64,000 nt of DNA. Origin: Candidatus Zixiibacteriota bacterium (GTDB lineage: Bacteria; Zixibacteria; MSB-5A5; GN15; FEB-12). Shown one piece after another: positions 54,488 to 63,609 of this stretch (its first letter is position 1; each line of letters begins with the position of its first letter). Made by a program: the position numbers and the translations under genes. The stretch spans positions 1 through 64,000 of the forward strand of contig JAHOYZ010000025.1 in assembly GCA_019038695.1 (NCBI GenBank), in the 5' to 3' direction. The notes under the pieces are model-generated. The model did not search any database and was not told where the DNA came from. It saw only the letters and a list, made by a program, of their open reading frames with translations.

Positions 54488-55456
54488 ATGAATCCAGTAC
54501 TGTTATTTCTAGGTGTGGCGGTGGTGTTTTCGTTTGTCATCGTCTCGATGTCGATTCGAATCATCCGCCCGTTCGAACGTGGCCTCGTAGAGCGACTGGG
54601 TAAGTTCCAGCGCCTCCTTGAGCCGGGCTTAAACCTGATTGTCCCCTTCTTCGATACGGTAATCAAAATGGACATGCGGGAAGTGGTACTTGACGTTCCC
54701 CCTCAAATGGTCATCACCAAAGACAACGTCAATGTGGAAGTGGATGCTGTGGTCTACGCCCAGCTAACCGACCCGGCGAGGGCACGCTACGAGATCGCTA
54801 ATTATATTCTGGCTGCTACCAAGCTGGCCCAGACCAACCTCAGGAATGTAATCGGCGAGATGGACCTTGATGGCTGCCTGAGTTCGCGCGATGAGATCAA
54901 TGGTCAACTCCGAGACGTACTTGATCTGGCGACCGACAAATGGGGCGTCAAAGTCAACCGCGTCGAATTACAGCGTATTGATCCGCCGGCCGATATTACT
55001 GCGGCAATGAGCCGTCAGATGAAAGCGGAACGTGACAAACGGGCCGCGATTCTTGATGCCGAAGCTACCCGCCAGGCTGAGATCACCAAGGCTGAGGGTA
55101 GTCGTCAGGCACAGATACTCGAAGCTGAAGGTTATGCCGAAGGGGTCAAGAGAAAGGCAGACGCCGAGAAGTACCGCCAGATAGAAGTCGCAGCTGGTGA
55201 AGGTAAAGCCATCAAGACAGTGTTCCAGGCTATCCATGATGGCCGACCGGACGAGAAACTGATTACTCTCAAGTATCTGGAGATGCTGCCCAAGTTCGCC
55301 GAAGGCGATGCCAACAAGATATTCCTGCCCTTCGAAGCAACCGGTATCATGTCGTCGCTGGCGGCTATGGTGGAGATGGTCAAGCCTAACCACCCGACAG
55401 GCACAGGGGGAGCAGCACCTTCACCGCCAATTGAGGATGTCGGCGAACAGGTCTAA
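54488..55456 (+). CDS. SPFH/stomatin-like protein (paraslipin/QmcA type)
   Basis: 322 residues. One N-terminal membrane helix (LLFLGVAVVFSFVIVSMS), then the SPFH domain: RPFERGLVERLGKFQRLLEPG, DVPPQMVITKDNVNVEVDAVV, MDLDGCLSSRDEINGQLRDVLD. A coiled-coil with AEATRQAEITKAEGSRQAQILEAEG follows, and the C-terminus is flexible and Pro-rich. Stomatins form membrane-bound oligomers that organise microdomains. The gene follows NfeD by 14 bases with AAAGGA before its ATG. Confidence 0.92.
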   Translation: MNPVLLFLGVAVVFSFVIVSMSIRIIRPFERGLVERLGKFQRLLEPGLNLIVPFFDTVIKMDMREVVLDVPPQMVITKDNVNVEVDAVVYAQLTDPARARYEIANYILAATKLAQTNLRNVIGEMDLDGCLSSRDEINGQLRDVLDLATDKWGVKVNRVELQRIDPPADITAAMSRQMKAERDKRAAILDAEATRQAEITKAEGSRQAQILEAEGYAEGVKRKADAEKYRQIEVAAGEGKAIKTVFQAIHDGRPDEKLITLKYLEMLPKFAEGDANKIFLPFEATGIMSSLAAMVEMVKPNHPTGTGGAAPSPPIEDVGEQV

Positions 55457-55483
55457 ACGACAATATCGCGTGATGGAATATTG

Positions 55484-55512
55484 ACCGGACACCAAATGGT
55501 GTCCGGTTTTTC
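55484..55512 (+). terminator. Rho-independent terminator of the NfeD-SPFH operon
   Basis: ACCGGACACC, AAAT, GGTGTCCGGT form a perfect 10-bp stem followed by TTTTCTTT, 27 bases after the SPFH stop. Confidence 0.93.
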
Positions 55513-55523
55513 TTTGGGTCCAA

Positions 55524-56201
55524 TTATGCCTTAATGCCATCAAAGAGAAATGAAATAAGATAGCGCTCGGTCTCCTGTCGCGGCAGTCGGTCTGCCCGAA
55601 ATGTACTTCGCACGAGCGTCCCCATGACCAGTGAGACAAGTCGTCCGGTCAACTCGATATCGAAATCGCCACGAATCTCCCCCGTCTCCTCGCCGCGGCG
55701 AATGATCTCCTCGACATAGTTACTCACATGCCGTTCAAGATCGATACCCTCTAAAGCCACTGCCGAGTGGTCGAGTGCCCGAGTGGCAAATAGATAGAAA
55801 CGTTCTTCCGCCCGGTATAGCCGGGCATTGACAATCAGTGCTTCATACAGATGAAGCAATTTCTGCTTGACCAACGGCCCCGGCTCGGTTCGTCTGATCT
55901 CCGAAAGCAACTGCTTCAAATAATCATCGAAAATCAAAATAGCAAACTCCAGCAGATGGCTCTTGGAGGGAAAATACTGAAAGAACGATCCCTTGCTGAT
56001 CCCCGCTTCGCGGCAGAACTGATCGACCGACAGCCCATCATAGCCATATTCTCCGAACAACCGAATGGTGGTTTGATATAAACGTTGTTTCTTATCAGAG
56101 ACTAACCGCCGGAAAGTATCGGTCACCACGCTCTGTTGCACCAACTCTGCTACCGTATTCTCATTAATAGCCGGGACTGTATCTCGCGGTCTGGCTCGCA
56201 T
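55524..56201 (-). CDS. TetR-family transcriptional regulator
   Basis: 225 residues from ATG 56201 (MRARPRDTV), which has GGAG seven bases upstream; ATG 56207 two codons earlier is too close to it. The N-terminal HTH is IRLFGEYGYDGLSVDQFCREAGISKGSFFQYF. A helical ligand-binding domain follows. The gene is divergent from the inositol-phosphate synthase, with a palindrome in between, so it may repress itself and/or that gene. The ligand is unknown. TetR neighbours are often poor predictors of target; this one is unconfirmed. Confidence 0.9.
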   Translation of the reverse strand: MRARPRDTVPAINENTVAELVQQSVVTDTFRRLVSDKKQRLYQTTIRLFGEYGYDGLSVDQFCREAGISKGSFFQYFPSKSHLLEFAILIFDDYLKQLLSEIRRTEPGPLVKQKLLHLYEALIVNARLYRAEERFYLFATRALDHSAVALEGIDLERHVSNYVEEIIRRGEETGEIRGDFDIELTGRLVSLVMGTLVRSTFRADRLPRQETERYLISFLFDGIKA

Positions 56202-56215
56202 TGACATACTCCAAT

Positions 56216-56231
56216 ATGACTATCTGGTCAT
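56216..56231. promoter_or_regulatory. Candidate TetR operator
   Basis: ATGAC, six bases, GTCAT: a perfect 5-bp inverted repeat just upstream of the TetR start and within the divergent promoter space to the inositol-phosphate synthase. Short, so only a candidate. Confidence 0.3.
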
Positions 56232-56351
56232 TATATATATACTAATTATGTATTTAATAATACGTAAGTCAATTTGAATTTGACACCAAATACAGCGACT
56301 TCTATATTTGTACCACTTGAGCTAACACATTCCAGGAATGGAAGGGAAGTA

Positions 56352-57560
56352 ATGGGTAAGATCAGGGTAGCAATAATCGGAGTCGGCAACTGTGCCTCAT
56401 CGCTGGTACAGGGTGTCGAATTTTATAAGAAGGCCAAGGAAGAGGATCAGGTCCCCGGTCTGATGCATGTGAACCTGGGTGGCTATCACATCCGCGACAT
56501 CGAGTTCTCGGCTGCCATAGATATTGACAAAAACAAAGTTGGCAAGGATCTGTCTCAGGCCATTTTCACCAAACCGAATAACACGTATGTGTTTTCAAAA
56601 GTACCCAAGACAGGTATTACCGTACAGCGCGGAATGACCCACGACGGCCTTGGTCATTATCTCTCTCAGATCATTGAAAAAGCACCCGGGGATACGGTAG
56701 ACATCGTCAAGCTGTTGAAGGATACTGGTACCGATGTAGTCATCAATTACCTGCCGGTTGGCTCGGAAGAAGCCACCAAGTGGTATGTAGAGCAGATTCT
56801 GGAAGCCGGCTGCGGCATGGTCAACTGTATTCCAGTGTTCATTGCTCGCGAGAAGTACTGGCAGAAACGATTCGAGGAGAAGGGCCTGCCGATCATCGGC
56901 GACGACATCAAATCGCAAGTTGGCGCCACCATTACGCACCGCGTTCTGACGCGGCTGTTCCTCGATCGCGGTGTTAAGCTCGAACGCACCAGCCAACTCA
57001 ATGTCGGCGGCAACACCGATTTCCTCAATATGCTTGAGCGCTCTCGCCTGGAGTCTAAAAAGATATCCAAGACCAGCGCTGTAACAAGCATGCTCGACTA
57101 CGATATCGGCGAAGGGAACATCCATATTGGTCCCTCCGATTATGTCTCCTGGCTCGATGATCGTAAGTGGGCACATATCCGTATGGAAGGTACCACCTTT
57201 GGTAATGTCCCGCTCAACTGCGAGATGAAGCTGGAAGTCTGGGACAGCCCGAACTCGGCCGGTGTAGTCATTGATGCCTTGCGCTGTTGTAAGCTGGCGC
57301 TCGACAATGGTGTGTCCGGGGCACTGATTGGACCATCTTCATACTTCAAGAAGTCTCCTCCCGTGCAGTATCCTGACGATCAAGCGCACCGGCTAACGGA
57401 GGAATTCATCGCCGAGTATGGTTGGAAGCAAGCCAAACCGGCGAAGAAGCGGAAAACTCGGGCTGCGGCCAAGAAACCGACCACCGCTAAGCCAGCCATC
57501 AAGAAGACCAAAGCTGCGGCGAAGAAGACTTCGCGTCGCGTAGTTCGGAAGAAAAAATAG
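56352..57560 (+). CDS. Inositol-3-phosphate synthase with Lys/Ala-rich C-terminal tail
   Basis: 402 residues from ATG 56352 ([21 protein letters not shown]), preceded by a purine-rich stretch; a longer frame from 56274 is not credible. The Rossmann glycine loop [40 protein letters not shown] and [17 protein letters not shown] are landmarks of the myo-inositol-1-phosphate synthase family (actinobacterial/archaeal type), which turns glucose-6-phosphate into inositol-3-phosphate using NAD. The last 40 residues are almost only Lys, Arg, Ala, Thr, with [20 protein letters not shown], a histone-H1-like tail not needed for catalysis. Followed by a strong terminator. Confidence 0.9.
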   Translation: MGKIRVAIIGVGNCASSLVQGVEFYKKAKEEDQVPGLMHVNLGGYHIRDIEFSAAIDIDKNKVGKDLSQAIFTKPNNTYVFSKVPKTGITVQRGMTHDGLGHYLSQIIEKAPGDTVDIVKLLKDTGTDVVINYLPVGSEEATKWYVEQILEAGCGMVNCIPVFIAREKYWQKRFEEKGLPIIGDDIKSQVGATITHRVLTRLFLDRGVKLERTSQLNVGGNTDFLNMLERSRLESKKISKTSAVTSMLDYDIGEGNIHIGPSDYVSWLDDRKWAHIRMEGTTFGNVPLNCEMKLEVWDSPNSAGVVIDALRCCKLALDNGVSGALIGPSSYFKKSPPVQYPDDQAHRLTEEFIAEYGWKQAKPAKKRKTRAAAKKPTTAKPAIKKTKAAAKKTSRRVVRKKK

Positions 57561-57590
57561 TCGATTCGCATCTTTGATTTGACTACGTTA

Positions 57591-57625
57591 CCGGCGATGG
57601 AGACAATCCATCGCCGGTTTTTTTG
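57591..57625 (+). terminator. Rho-independent terminator of the inositol-phosphate synthase gene
   Basis: CCGGCGATGG, AGACAAT, CCATCGCCGG form a perfect 10-bp stem followed by a run of eight T, 30 bases after the stop. Also about 20 bases before the tmk start, so it separates the two units. Confidence 0.95.
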
Positions 57626-57645
57626 TGGTTTGATAGAAAGGAACT

Positions 57646-58299
57646 ATGCGAGGGAAAACCAGCAGATCTGGTCTGTTCATTACTTTCGAAGGCATCGACG
57701 GTTGCGGCAAAACGACCCAGGCAATGCTCACGAGCCAATACTTGGCCGCGCGAGGTCTGGTCGTTACGCTATTGCGCGAACCGGGATCAACAGGTGTCGC
57801 CGAACGCATTCGAGAGATTCTTCTGGACCCCGAACTCACAGTCGGAGATACATCCGAGCTACTCCTCTACGAGGCCGCCCGGGCTGAACTCGTCCAGCGT
57901 GAGATCGGTCCTGTTCTGCGACGCGGCGAGGTGGTTCTATGTGATCGTTTCTACGACAGCACCACTGCCTATCAGGGTTTCGGCAGGAAACTTGATGTGT
58001 CTATGGTCCGACGCTTACACCGAGTGGCGGTGGGAGATATCATTCCCGACCTGACGCTCATTTTTGATTGTGATCTGGATACTGCACAATCCCGCAGAAA
58101 AGGCAAGCCAGACCGTTTGGAAGCCCAGTCGCGAGCTTTTTTCAATCGGGTGCGACGCGGCTTCCTTGAAATAGCCCGTAAAGAACGGAGGCGGGTGAAA
58201 GTCATTGATGCGAGTCTGTCCGTTGATGCTGTTTTCGCCGAAGTCCAGAAAGTACTAAAGAGAAAACTCAGATCCTATGAATCCCACCTCGCTCGCTGA
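57646..58299 (+). CDS. tmk: Thymidylate kinase
   Basis: 217 residues, normal family length. P-loop FEGIDGCGKTTQ (about 13-24), LLREPGSTGVAERIREILL, the DRF motif in VLCDRFYDSTTAYQGFGR, and the lid region RRKGKPDRLE. It phosphorylates dTMP to dTDP in the cytoplasm. The catalytic acid/base and LID arginines are present. The stop overlaps the next gene by 23 bases, suggesting a shared transcript and coupled translation. Confidence 0.95.
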   Translation: MRGKTSRSGLFITFEGIDGCGKTTQAMLTSQYLAARGLVVTLLREPGSTGVAERIREILLDPELTVGDTSELLLYEAARAELVQREIGPVLRRGEVVLCDRFYDSTTAYQGFGRKLDVSMVRRLHRVAVGDIIPDLTLIFDCDLDTAQSRRKGKPDRLEAQSRAFFNRVRRGFLEIARKERRRVKVIDASLSVDAVFAEVQKVLKRKLRSYESHLAR

Positions 58300-59863
58300 T
58301 CGCAAGGCGCTTCTTCTTTCACTGGTCATAATCATCCTGTTAATCCTGTTGTGCGGTGGGATGAGTGCCTACCTAGTGTCAGATCCAACCATGGGGCAGG
58401 CGTATGCTCTGATGAGAGCCGCTCAGACTATAGATACCAGACATATTGACGGAACAACCAGTGAACAACTGGTCCGCACTGCTCGGAATGAGATGTTGGA
58501 CCTGCTCGATCGTTATTCGGGTTACGTCACCGCCGAGGAGTTTGACCAACTCAGGGAAGAAATGACCGGTGCCTATGCCGGGCTGGGAGTTAGTGTTATC
58601 AGGCATGACCTAGGTCTTCTGATTGTGTCTGTGCGCCGGGATGGACCTGCCCGCGAAGCCGGCCTCGAGGCGGGTGATATCATACTGGCGGCTGATTCCA
58701 TTGAGTTGGCTGGTCTCAGGTCCGCTAAATCCACGAAGCTACTGCGCGGAGAAGACAGCACCAGAGTTCTGGTTAGAGTTCTTAAGCCTCTGTCCCAGGA
58801 CACAATTGAGGTTTCCATCACTCGTGCAGAAATGCCTCTTATCCATGTATCATACGCCGGATTCACTTCCGACTCGGCCATCTATATTCGACTGACCAAC
58901 TTTGACGCCGGGGCCAGTGAACAGCTGAAGGCAGCAATTGACTCACTTCTGGAGCAATCCACTTTTCAACCGACCGGACTGATCCTCGACCTGCGCGGTA
59001 ATCCCGGGGGACTATTCCGGGAAGCCTGGGAGTCTGCAAACCTGTTTCTTACTGAGGGAGCTTTCGTTGTCGGCACTGACGCTCGTTCGCGATGGAACAG
59101 TAATGAAATCCACGCCTTGGGTCCGGACATCACAGGCGACCTCCCGCTAGTCCTGCTCGTAGACCGTGGTTCGGCCTCATCGTCGGAAATCCTTGCCGGG
59201 GCTTTGCAACAAGCTGATCGAGCCTGGCTGGTGGGCGACACAACTTTCGGAAAAGGGCTGGTACAAGGGTTTGTGACCTTCCCCGATGGCGACGGTCTGC
59301 GCCTGACTATCTCACGGTTCTACTTCGATAACGATGTCTATATCAACGAATTCGATACGGCTCTCAGTGAAATCGGTCATGGTCTCCCACCCGACTATCT
59401 TTTCGATTTCCCGGAGCGCGGCGAGTATGTTCGGGCTGTTGAGTACTCGCTGCTACTGCACCAGTTTGCTCGACTTCACCAACAGGATATCGTCTCCTCG
59501 CGGGGAGACGATCAGGCAACATCGGCATTGATTGACAGCCTGGAGAGCTTCATGAACCTTGAGGGGTTTGTGTTCGTATCCTCTCGTAGAGAAGAGCTAA
59601 GCGACATGCTTCACGCAGCACGGTCAGACAGCTGCACAAAAGCAACCGATCGTGTCATCAGCGAAGCTCTCGAATTATCAGTGAGAGAGGATTCCAACCT
59701 GCTACGCCTCAATGCAGCCTATCTCACAATGCGATTGCAGGAGATTGCATGGGAACAGACATACGGCACTTACCGCACTTACCATGAAATCACAGTTCCT
59801 CAGCGAGCGGATATTCGTTATGCGGAATCCCTGTTGCGGGATCTCCTGATTGATAATAGATAA
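58277..59863 (+). CDS. C-terminal processing (S41) peptidase with PDZ domain
   Basis: 528 residues: N-terminal membrane anchor (LLSLVIIILLILLCGGMSAYL, as start of the signal), a helical region, then a PDZ domain (GAYAGLGVSVIRHDLGLLI, GPAREAGLEAGDIILAADSI). The S41 catalytic domain has LILDLRGNPGGLF, then the nucleophile in RGSASSSEILAGAL (Ser) and the base in FGKGLVQGF (Lys). These are the hallmarks of Ctp peptidases (Prc/CtpA) that trim periplasmic proteins. The C-terminal 140 residues are helical. The start is inside the end of tmk; the ATG follows AGAAAACTC, a weak site, which supports coupling. Confidence 0.88.
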   Translation: MNPTSLADRKALLLSLVIIILLILLCGGMSAYLVSDPTMGQAYALMRAAQTIDTRHIDGTTSEQLVRTARNEMLDLLDRYSGYVTAEEFDQLREEMTGAYAGLGVSVIRHDLGLLIVSVRRDGPAREAGLEAGDIILAADSIELAGLRSAKSTKLLRGEDSTRVLVRVLKPLSQDTIEVSITRAEMPLIHVSYAGFTSDSAIYIRLTNFDAGASEQLKAAIDSLLEQSTFQPTGLILDLRGNPGGLFREAWESANLFLTEGAFVVGTDARSRWNSNEIHALGPDITGDLPLVLLVDRGSASSSEILAGALQQADRAWLVGDTTFGKGLVQGFVTFPDGDGLRLTISRFYFDNDVYINEFDTALSEIGHGLPPDYLFDFPERGEYVRAVEYSLLLHQFARLHQQDIVSSRGDDQATSALIDSLESFMNLEGFVFVSSRREELSDMLHAARSDSCTKATDRVISEALELSVREDSNLLRLNAAYLTMRLQEIAWEQTYGTYRTYHEITVPQRADIRYAESLLRDLLIDNR

Positions 59864-59935
59864 ACTACGAACAATGCCAACTGAGTGGGGATCGGTTCTG
59901 CTTGGCACCGTCTGGTTGAGGGTGTATTATGCCAC

Positions 59936-60613
59936 ATGAATAACACTAAAGTGGCTGTCTTCTGCGACTTTGACGGCACCATTGCTCGCCGGGATGTGGG
60001 CTACAGCATCTTCCATCATTTCTCCGGGGGACGTAACGACGAACTGCTCCCGGATTGGAAGGCGGGACGACTTTCGAGTCGAGATTGTCTCCTTAAGGAA
60101 GCACAGATGTCTCCCCTGACCAAGGAAAAGCTCTATCGCTATCTTAACCGGTTCGAACTCGACCCTGGCTTCCCACAGTTCGCCCGGAAATGCCAGGAAG
60201 CGGGAATTGGGCTGTTCATTCTGTCCGACGGACTCGATCTGTACATTGACTACCTGCTCAGACGCGAGGGTCTCGAACACTTGCCAGTCATAGCCAACCA
60301 CGGCTATGTCGAGGATAACCGACTGATTATTGAATTCCCGCACACAAATCACAACTGCACCAAGTGCGGGAGCTGTAAGGGGGAGAGAATCCGGGAATAC
60401 CGCCAAAGCCAAGAGGGGGAATTACAGATCGTGTTTGTCGGAGATGGCTTCTCAGATGCCTGTGCGACGACCGAAGCGGATATACTGTTTGCCAAAAAAG
60501 ACCTTGAACAGCACTGCCGCATGAACAATATTGATTTCCAGTTGTACGATAACTTTTTTGACGTGTCCGAGTACATGGACAGGACATGTCTTTTTGTCGA
60601 GCATAAACTCTGA
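59936..60613 (+). CDS. HAD-superfamily phosphatase (MtnX/SerB-like)
   Basis: 225 residues from ATG 59936 (MNNTKVAVFCDFDGTIARRD). Motif I CDFDGTIA (both aspartates), motif II SDGLDLYID, motif III Lys region and VFVGDGFSDACAT (motif IV) are complete. MtnX-like phosphatases have the same CDFDGT...RDVG spacing, so 2-hydroxy-3-keto-5-methylthiopentenyl-1-phosphate phosphatase is one option; phosphoserine phosphatase-like activity is another. TNHNCTKCGSCKGERI is an unusual Cys-rich stretch before motif III. It sits in the operon between S41 peptidase and nucleotidyltransferase. Confidence 0.8.
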   Translation: MNNTKVAVFCDFDGTIARRDVGYSIFHHFSGGRNDELLPDWKAGRLSSRDCLLKEAQMSPLTKEKLYRYLNRFELDPGFPQFARKCQEAGIGLFILSDGLDLYIDYLLRREGLEHLPVIANHGYVEDNRLIIEFPHTNHNCTKCGSCKGERIREYRQSQEGELQIVFVGDGFSDACATTEADILFAKKDLEQHCRMNNIDFQLYDNFFDVSEYMDRTCLFVEHKL

Positions 60614-60628
60614 TTCCGGAGCAATTGA

Positions 60629-63130
60629 ATGAAAGCGATCGTCATGGCCGGCGGGTTTGGAACCAGACTCCGTCCACTGACTATTAACCTTCCCAAACCG
60701 ATGGTTCCCATTGGCAACATCCCAATGATGGAACACGTAGTATCTCTGTTACAGAAGCATGGAATTTCCGACATTACTGCTTTGCTTTATTTTCAGCCGG
60801 AGAAGATTCGCGACTATTTCGGCGACGGGTCCAATTTCGGTATCTCTATGCAGTATGTCCAGCCCGATGACGACTATGGTACCGCCGGTGCCGTGCGTTG
60901 CGCGCTAAGTAGTGTGACCGAACCGGTGCTGATTATCTCAGGCGACTTGATCACCGACTTTGATCTTACTGCGGCTATAGCCTGGCACGACGAGAAGAAA
61001 GCCGATGCGACTATCCTGCTGACCAGAATGGAAAACCCTTTGGCCTATGGAATTGTCATCACCGACGAGGATGGCAGGATCAATCGTTTTCTGGAGAAAC
61101 CATCCTGGGGAGAGGCATTCTCAGACACAATTAATACCGGCATATATATCCTGGGTCCCTCAGCCATTGAGTTAATCCCGCCGCGAACTAATTTCGATTT
61201 TTCCCAGAACCTTTACCCGCTTATGCTGTCCCGGGAAATGGGACTGTATGGGAAAATCATGAAGGGATACTGGAAGGATGTTGGCAATGTCGACGAGTAC
61301 AAACGGGTACACATCGACTTTTTCAGCGGCAGGCTGGACCTCGACATGAAGAAAACTCCGGAGACCTCCGAGGATAGCATTGTCTATCAGGGGAGCGGTG
61401 TCCGAATTGACGAAGATGTAACTATGACCGGACGGGTAGTGCTCGGCAATGATGTGTTTCTTGAATCCGGTGTGAAGCTTCATAATTGCGTTATAGGTCA
61501 TCGCAATCGTATCGGAACCGGCACCGAAATGAAAAACTGTGTCTTCTGGGCAGATTGTGCAATCGGGGCAGAGAGTAATCTTTCCGGAAGCGTGATCGGC
61601 AGTAGTGCCCGGCTGGGACGCAATGTACAACTGATAGATGATGTGATTGTCGCGGACGATACGGTTATCGGCGACGGAGCTACGATTAAGGCCAACTGCA
61701 AAATATGGCCCGGCAAGACGGTTGACCCGGGAGCTATTGTTTCTTCATCCTTGGTTTGGGGTGACCGTTGGAACCGGGAACTATTCACGAATTCGAAGAT
61801 CACCGGCCTGGCTCTTACTGAGATCACGCCGGAGATGACAGTCAAAGTCGGTGCTGCTTTTGGCGCCTTCCTTGGAGCCGGTACGGAAGTTCTAACAAGC
61901 CGCGACGCCTCTGATATTTCGCGCCTATTGAAACGTGGTTTAATGTCAGGCCTGCTGGCCTCGGGTGTCGATGTCGCTGACCTGGAAGCCCAGCCTATCC
62001 CGGTAGTGCGGTACGGTCTTCGTAGAGGGAATTACGCAGCTGGCATCTTTGTGCGACACAACCCAAACGACTATCGACTTATCGACTGTATCTTTTTCGA
62101 CGGCTCCGGACTCGACATGCCGACCAGCAAGCTCAAAAAAGTGGAGCGCATGTATTTCGGCGAGGATTTCGAACGGGCCTCGCTGGATAACATCGGTCAC
62201 CTGGATATGGTGCACCATGTGCTCGAGGATTATCGGGAAGATTTCCTGCGGAATGCCAACATTGAACTGATTAAACAGGTCGGTTTTAAAATCGTGATCG
62301 ATCACTCCAATGGCTCCTCCAGTCAGGTTTTCCCTGACCTGTTCAGCCAGTTGGGTGTCTCGACCGTGGAATTGAATGCCAATCTTAACCCCCGCAAATT
62401 CTCAACTTCACCTGAAGCGTATGCCCAGGCTACCGTTCAACTCTGCTCGATTGTGTCCTCACTTCATGCCGATATCGGCTTCCTGCTTAACCCTGTGGCT
62501 GAGAAACTCGCTGTGGTTGATGAGGAAGGCCGCCCGATGGACAGCCAACTCCTGTTACTGGTGATCCTCGATTTATTTCTGCGCACGAGTGAAGCGAGAA
62601 AGATTGCGGTGCCGGTCGGCGCCTCAATGGGCGTCGAGGAAATTGCCGATAAGCATAGTGTCGAAGTAGTAAGGGTGGCCAACGACCATCTATCTATGAT
62701 GGAAATATTCCTGCGCGGCGAAGTTGATTTTGTCGGTGGCACCCGTGGCGGGTTCGTTTTCCCCGGTTTCCAGATGGGTTCTGACGCCATGGTGGCTCTG
62801 GTCAAACTGCTGGAGATGATGGCTCATACACGGACTCATCTGGGGGACCTCCGCAAGAAATTCGAACACCTGACCCGAAAGTCAGTATCGATCCCCTGTC
62901 CCTGGTCAAAAAAAGGGATGGTCATGCGCAAGCTGATAACCAATTCCGAGAACAAACAACGCCAACTGGTGGATGGCGTCCGTATCCGCGAAGATTCCGG
63001 CTGGGTGCTGGTTGTGCCGGACCGCCTGACTGCCGCTTTCGATATCATGGCCGAAAGTCATTCACAGAAGGACACAAACGAACTAATCACCCGTTATCAG
63101 AAATTGTTAGAGGAGTGGCAACAGGACTAA
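60629..63130 (+). CDS. Sugar-1-phosphate nucleotidyltransferase fused to a degenerate phosphomannomutase domain
   Basis: 833 residues. Residues 1-235 are a nucleotidyltransferase: MAGGFGTRLRPLTINLPKPM, DYGTAGAVRCAL, NTGIYILGPSAIELIP. A left-handed beta-helix (about 250-365, hexapeptide repeats such as VVLGNDVFLESGVKLHNCV) follows. Residues 385-833 have the phosphohexomutase fold, but the catalytic TASHNP is FVRHNP, the metal-binding DGDADR is NPVAEK, and the sugar-binding GGEQSGH is GGTRGGF. The third domain is therefore probably inactive. The enzyme likely makes GDP-mannose or another NDP-sugar for glycan synthesis. Gene spacing (15 bases) places it in the HAD operon. Confidence 0.88.
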   Translation: MKAIVMAGGFGTRLRPLTINLPKPMVPIGNIPMMEHVVSLLQKHGISDITALLYFQPEKIRDYFGDGSNFGISMQYVQPDDDYGTAGAVRCALSSVTEPVLIISGDLITDFDLTAAIAWHDEKKADATILLTRMENPLAYGIVITDEDGRINRFLEKPSWGEAFSDTINTGIYILGPSAIELIPPRTNFDFSQNLYPLMLSREMGLYGKIMKGYWKDVGNVDEYKRVHIDFFSGRLDLDMKKTPETSEDSIVYQGSGVRIDEDVTMTGRVVLGNDVFLESGVKLHNCVIGHRNRIGTGTEMKNCVFWADCAIGAESNLSGSVIGSSARLGRNVQLIDDVIVADDTVIGDGATIKANCKIWPGKTVDPGAIVSSSLVWGDRWNRELFTNSKITGLALTEITPEMTVKVGAAFGAFLGAGTEVLTSRDASDISRLLKRGLMSGLLASGVDVADLEAQPIPVVRYGLRRGNYAAGIFVRHNPNDYRLIDCIFFDGSGLDMPTSKLKKVERMYFGEDFERASLDNIGHLDMVHHVLEDYREDFLRNANIELIKQVGFKIVIDHSNGSSSQVFPDLFSQLGVSTVELNANLNPRKFSTSPEAYAQATVQLCSIVSSLHADIGFLLNPVAEKLAVVDEEGRPMDSQLLLLVILDLFLRTSEARKIAVPVGASMGVEEIADKHSVEVVRVANDHLSMMEIFLRGEVDFVGGTRGGFVFPGFQMGSDAMVALVKLLEMMAHTRTHLGDLRKKFEHLTRKSVSIPCPWSKKGMVMRKLITNSENKQRQLVDGVRIREDSGWVLVVPDRLTAAFDIMAESHSQKDTNELITRYQKLLEEWQQD

Positions 63131-63292
63131 CGAGCCAGAGCAAAAGTCGATCCCACATCTATCTCGAAAGCTCATATCATTCCCGCACGGACGGAAAAGT
63201 ACCCACCACTACAGGTTGCTTTTCTATTTTACTGGGGAGTAACCCGCTTCCGTCTCAACAGCAGTAATATCGAGAATGCCAGCTAATCAGCC

Positions 63293-63553
63293 TTAGGCTT
63301 GTGACTGAGATTCTTCTTCACCCATCTCATCTTTAAGCGATGGATCCTTAATGATCAGGGCAATGGGAATCAGAACACAATAGCCAATCACAAGCAACAA
63401 CGGAGACAGAGTTATTGAACCCTGCCCGAGAGTGATATAGCCCAGGATAATCACCGCCAGAGCAATCGCAAAAACGATATAGTTCCTGGTACCAAAAGGC
63501 CATCTCACATCTTTTTGAGTCGGATCGTTTGTCTTTTTATCTTTTGTAGCCAT
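63293..63553 (-). CDS. Small two-helix membrane protein (DUF3098-like)
   Basis: 86 residues with a charged N-terminus (ATKDKKTNDPTQKDVRWPFG), two membrane helices (NYIVFAIALAVIILGYITLG and LSPLLLVIGYCVLIPIALII), and an acidic tail (EMGEEESQSQA). The shape is that of the small DUF3098-type proteins, of unknown function. It is downstream of, and on the same strand as, the O-antigen ligase end. Confidence 0.6.
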   Translation of the reverse strand: MATKDKKTNDPTQKDVRWPFGTRNYIVFAIALAVIILGYITLGQGSITLSPLLLVIGYCVLIPIALIIKDPSLKDEMGEEESQSQA

Positions 63554-63609
63554 AGTTATCAGCCTCTATAAAGGGGAGTTTATTCTCTCCTGTCAAGGTG
63601 TTTTGCTCC

